A stretch of 64,000 bases of DNA, taken from Treponema sp. Lineage in GTDB: Bacteria > Spirochaetota > Spirochaetia > Treponematales > Treponemataceae. A model generated the notes under the pieces. The model was not told the DNA's origin. It saw only the letters and a program-made list of their open reading frames with translations, and searched no databases. How positions within the stretch are numbered: the first letter of the stretch is position 1; each line of letters begins with the position of its first letter. Shown here one piece after another: positions 61,608 to 64,000 of this stretch. The stretch covers positions 1 through 64,000 of the forward strand of contig JAFUYH010000031.1 of NCBI GenBank assembly GCA_017470605.1. The letters are read 5' to 3'. Made by a program: the position numbers and the translations under genes.

Positions 61608-63623
61608 ATGAGCAAAAAGAAAGAAAAGAAAATTAAGAAACTGCAGCACATGCCAGTCTGGCCTGCAGTTATGGAAATGATTTTTTCAGAAATTCTTATA
61701 TATATAATTTCAATTACAGTTTTTACCTTTGCGGCAGTATGCCTTATGAATCAGATTGTGATTCAGAATGATAAAAGTGCAAAAGCAGCCCTTAATGCAG
61801 TAAACAGCGAATGGAAGTCAGGTCGTGAAGTTTTTGACGCAAGAATTAACAATTTAATAGAAGATTTTGAAGCAATTGACTGCATTTTTATTGTAAAGTC
61901 AGCAGACAACAGCGTGCTACGCACTTATGGCAACAGGGAAGCAAATGCAAAAACCAGAGAAAACTTAAAAAATCTTCTAGAAAAGCAGAATAAAGAGCGT
62001 TTTGAAAACGAAGGGCTCATATATTTTCTGGAGGATTCGACAGCGGACTTTTTCAAACTGGATTTGGGGACTTTTGCCCCCAAAAAATTCTTTCAGTCAC
62101 TTCAGCTTTTTAAGCTTTTAAAACACAAAAATGTGATTAACTGGGCTGGCAGAGAAGTTTCCAGCATTCCTGTTCTGGTATGTTTTAAAACTGATTACCC
62201 GGAAATTAAACTTTGCGTTAAAATGCGCTATTCGGTCACAGAATTCTTTTCTTCATTCATTTTCGTTCTGGGAATTCTGCTAGGCTTTATCTTTATTCTC
62301 TGCGGAGTTCTGGGAATTACCAGAGTTGTAAAATTTGCACATGAAGCAAAAAGAATCAATCTTCTTGTCACTACTGATTCTGTTACCGGCGGATATAATA
62401 AGGAATATTTTATGCACAAGGCAGCTAAAGTTGTGCGACGGGGCAAGAAAAAGTATGTTGTGGTCCAACTGCGCCTTGAAAAATACAGGAATTTCTGCAT
62501 TACTTACGGATTAAAGGAAGGTGAAAATCTTCTGGAAGTAATTAATTCTTCTGTTTCCATGCTTTTAGGCAGAAAAGAACTGATTGCCCATGTGGAAAAA
62601 TCTGATTTTGTAATCCTTATGCAGGATGACGGCAGGGAAGCGGTGGAAAACAGAATAAAAAGCATTATGAACCTGCTTAAAGCAAAACGCCGCGGACAGC
62701 ATTTAAGTTTTTCTGCGGGAATCTGTGCCATAAAGTCTTCTTTTACAGATATTTCCATTATGGTTTCTTATGCGGGGCTTGCCCTTCCTAAACAGCCTAA
62801 AATTCAGAATGAAATTGTCTGGTTTAATGACAGCATGAAGGAAAGTCAGATTTGGGAGCGTCAGATAGAAGATGACATGAAAAAGGCTCTGGAAAATCAT
62901 GAATTTCAGGTTTATCTGCAGCCAAAGTATTCTACAAAAGCGGAAGAACTTTCGGCGGCGGAAGCCCTTGTGCGCTGGACTCATCCAAAACTGGGCTTTA
63001 TTTCTCCTGCTCAATTCATTCCGATTTTTGAAAAAAATGGTTTTATTCTTCAGCTTGATGACTATATGCTTACGGAAGTTGCTAAAATTCAGTCCGGCTG
63101 GATTGCACAGGGCAAAAGGCTTGTTCCTATTTCCGTAAATGTTTCACGCGCTCACTTTGCAGAAGACAACCTTGCGGAACACATCTGTTCTGTTGTGGAC
63201 GGTTATAATGTTCCTCATCAGTTTATAGAGCTGGAACTTACAGAAAGCGCCTTTTTTGATGACAAGGCTGTACTTTTAAATACGATTAAAAAACTGAAGA
63301 ACTACGGATTTAAGGTTTCCATGGATGACTTTGGTGCGGGCTACTCTTCTTTGAATTCCCTAAAGGAATTGCCGCTGGACATCATAAAACTGGACGGAGA
63401 ATTTTTCCGCAGTGTGGAAGATACTGTAAAATCAAAACTGATTGTTGGGGAAACCATTACTCTTGCAAAAAAACTTGGAATGCAGATTGTGGCAGAAGGA
63501 ATAGAAACCCGGGAACAGGTAGATTTTCTTGCAGGTCTGAACTGCGACCTGATTCAGGGCTTCTATTTTTCAAAGCCTCTTCCTCTAAAGGAATTTGAGA
63601 AAAAGGCTTATCAGAATCAGTAA
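61608..63623 (+). CDS. Membrane c-di-GMP phosphodiesterase, degenerate GGDEF plus intact EAL, 671 aa
   Basis: I choose the ATG at 61608 (MSKKKEKKIKK). TM segments lie near residues 22-45 and 215-240, with a periplasmic sensory domain between. The GGDEF domain starts TTDSVTGGYNKEYFM but its active loop is VEKSDF, so it cannot make c-di-GMP. The EAL domain is complete: AEALVRW (about 450), NVSRAHF, ELTES, DDFGAGYSSL (about 572) and VAEGIET. It is predicted to degrade c-di-GMP in response to a periplasmic signal, perhaps tuned by GTP or c-di-GMP binding to the dead GGDEF domain. Confidence 0.92.
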   Translation: MSKKKEKKIKKLQHMPVWPAVMEMIFSEILIYIISITVFTFAAVCLMNQIVIQNDKSAKAALNAVNSEWKSGREVFDARINNLIEDFEAIDCIFIVKSADNSVLRTYGNREANAKTRENLKNLLEKQNKERFENEGLIYFLEDSTADFFKLDLGTFAPKKFFQSLQLFKLLKHKNVINWAGREVSSIPVLVCFKTDYPEIKLCVKMRYSVTEFFSSFIFVLGILLGFIFILCGVLGITRVVKFAHEAKRINLLVTTDSVTGGYNKEYFMHKAAKVVRRGKKKYVVVQLRLEKYRNFCITYGLKEGENLLEVINSSVSMLLGRKELIAHVEKSDFVILMQDDGREAVENRIKSIMNLLKAKRRGQHLSFSAGICAIKSSFTDISIMVSYAGLALPKQPKIQNEIVWFNDSMKESQIWERQIEDDMKKALENHEFQVYLQPKYSTKAEELSAAEALVRWTHPKLGFISPAQFIPIFEKNGFILQLDDYMLTEVAKIQSGWIAQGKRLVPISVNVSRAHFAEDNLAEHICSVVDGYNVPHQFIELELTESAFFDDKAVLLNTIKKLKNYGFKVSMDDFGAGYSSLNSLKELPLDIIKLDGEFFRSVEDTVKSKLIVGETITLAKKLGMQIVAEGIETREQVDFLAGLNCDLIQGFYFSKPLPLKEFEKKAYQNQ

Positions 63624-63632
63624 GTTTCCGGC

Positions 63633-64000
63633 TTAAATCTGCAGGGCACCGTCCTGTAAGATTGTGCGGGAGGTGCCGTTGCTGTAGGTGAGCGTGATTG
63701 TCGGGTCGCGAACAACGCCATCCAGATGAATAAGGCTTGGTGCGTCGTTGTCGTAATTTTCACCGATTGCAAAATGGCAGGTGTGGAAGGCTTTTTCGTC
63801 TTCCAGCATGTTTCCTGTAATGCTTGCGGCGGGATTGAGCCCGATTCCAAGTTCACCAATATTGCGGGCATTCTTCTTGTAGACTGCCCCCTGCCCTGCG
63901 GCAAGTTTTCCTTCTTTTTCATAGGCCACGGAGCGGGCTTCTGCTTCCGTAATTGTTTTCAAAAGGCGTTTTGCTTCGGCGCCGCCAGTCACTTCTGTTA
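63633..64000 (-). CDS. M29-family aminopeptidase, C-terminal part (cut by the window edge)
   Basis: The visible 122 residues include NIGELGIGLNPAASITGNML, then EDEKAFHTCHFAIGENYDND and APSLIHLDGVVRDPTITL, the metal-binding end of AmpS/AmpT (M29) aminopeptidases (E, H, H, D). The frame is open to the window edge. It is convergent with the EAL gene, 9 bases apart. Confidence 0.88.
   Translation of the reverse strand, partial: TEVTGGAEAKRLLKTITEAEARSVAYEKEGKLAAGQGAVYKKNARNIGELGIGLNPAASITGNMLEDEKAFHTCHFAIGENYDNDAPSLIHLDGVVRDPTITLTYSNGTSRTILQDGALQI

Noticed and set aside
62590-62610. Active diguanylate cyclase
   Set aside because: The GGDEF loop reads VEKSDF, lacking the needed Gly-Gly-Asp/Glu-Glu residues, so cyclase activity is unlikely although the domain fold is kept.

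Overview
The window looks like a chromosomal segment of an AT-rich spirochaete, most likely a host-associated Treponema. This is inferred from protein style, low GC, IS66-type remnants, the LoaP-like NusG paralogue and the mix of M29 aminopeptidase, LdcB-type carboxypeptidase and GGDEF/EAL genes. I ran no database search, so the genus is an inference.

Positions 1-24,300 are a prophage, nearly all on the minus strand. From right to left: a small HTH gene, a small-terminase-like gene, large terminase, HK97-type portal, an unexpected LuxR-type regulator, prohead protease, major capsid protein, two head-tail connector-like genes, two or three tail genes, a lysis cassette (XhlA-like, NlpC/P60 lysin, holin-like, two overlapping spanin-like genes), tail-fibre-like genes, and a D5/P4-type helicase. 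No integrase or tape-measure gene is visible. A cassette at 9.3-16.75 kb splits the structural genes. It holds a GmrSD-type (DUF262/DUF1524) protein with a C-terminal RAMA-like domain, divergent from an operon of an HTH-fused adenine methylase, a second adenine methylase, an AlwI-family restriction enzyme and a DUF3883 nuclease-like protein. A roughly 20-bp repeat stands before three phage transcription units.

Positions 24.3-35.7 kb start with a tRNA-Arg and form an island of small defence or conflict modules and gene debris. They include an XRE/ImmA/PIN-like trio, a phosphosugar-mutase fragment joined to an IS66 TnpB fragment, two parallel operons headed by TIGR04255-type proteins, a dead IS21 transposase next to a truncated gene, an FRG-like remnant, and a small-protein / membrane coiled-coil / DUF6602 operon whose middle gene carries two single-base homopolymer frameshifts.

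Positions 35.7-55.7 kb are a surface-polysaccharide locus on the minus strand: manC, fcl and gmd for GDP-L-fucose, a hicBA module, a CotH-like lipoprotein, four glycosyltransferases, an acyltransferase, Wzy, Wzx, a CBS-nucleotidyltransferase, an ornithine-cyclodeaminase-like dehydrogenase, two ATP-grasp ligases, an aminotransferase and a sugar 4,6-dehydratase. The last six suggest an aminosugar carrying an amide-linked group, possibly an amino acid. A specialised NusG paralogue is divergent from the locus, across a long leader.

Positions 56.2-59.3 kb hold a vestigial type III toxin-antitoxin locus (pseudoknot RNA plus a 32-residue ToxN stub), an unknown gene, and an AAA ATPase/TOPRIM-like pair. 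From 59.4 kb on the genes look like ordinary housekeeping: HAD phosphatase, D,D-carboxypeptidase, a GGDEF-degenerate EAL phosphodiesterase and the end of an M29 aminopeptidase.
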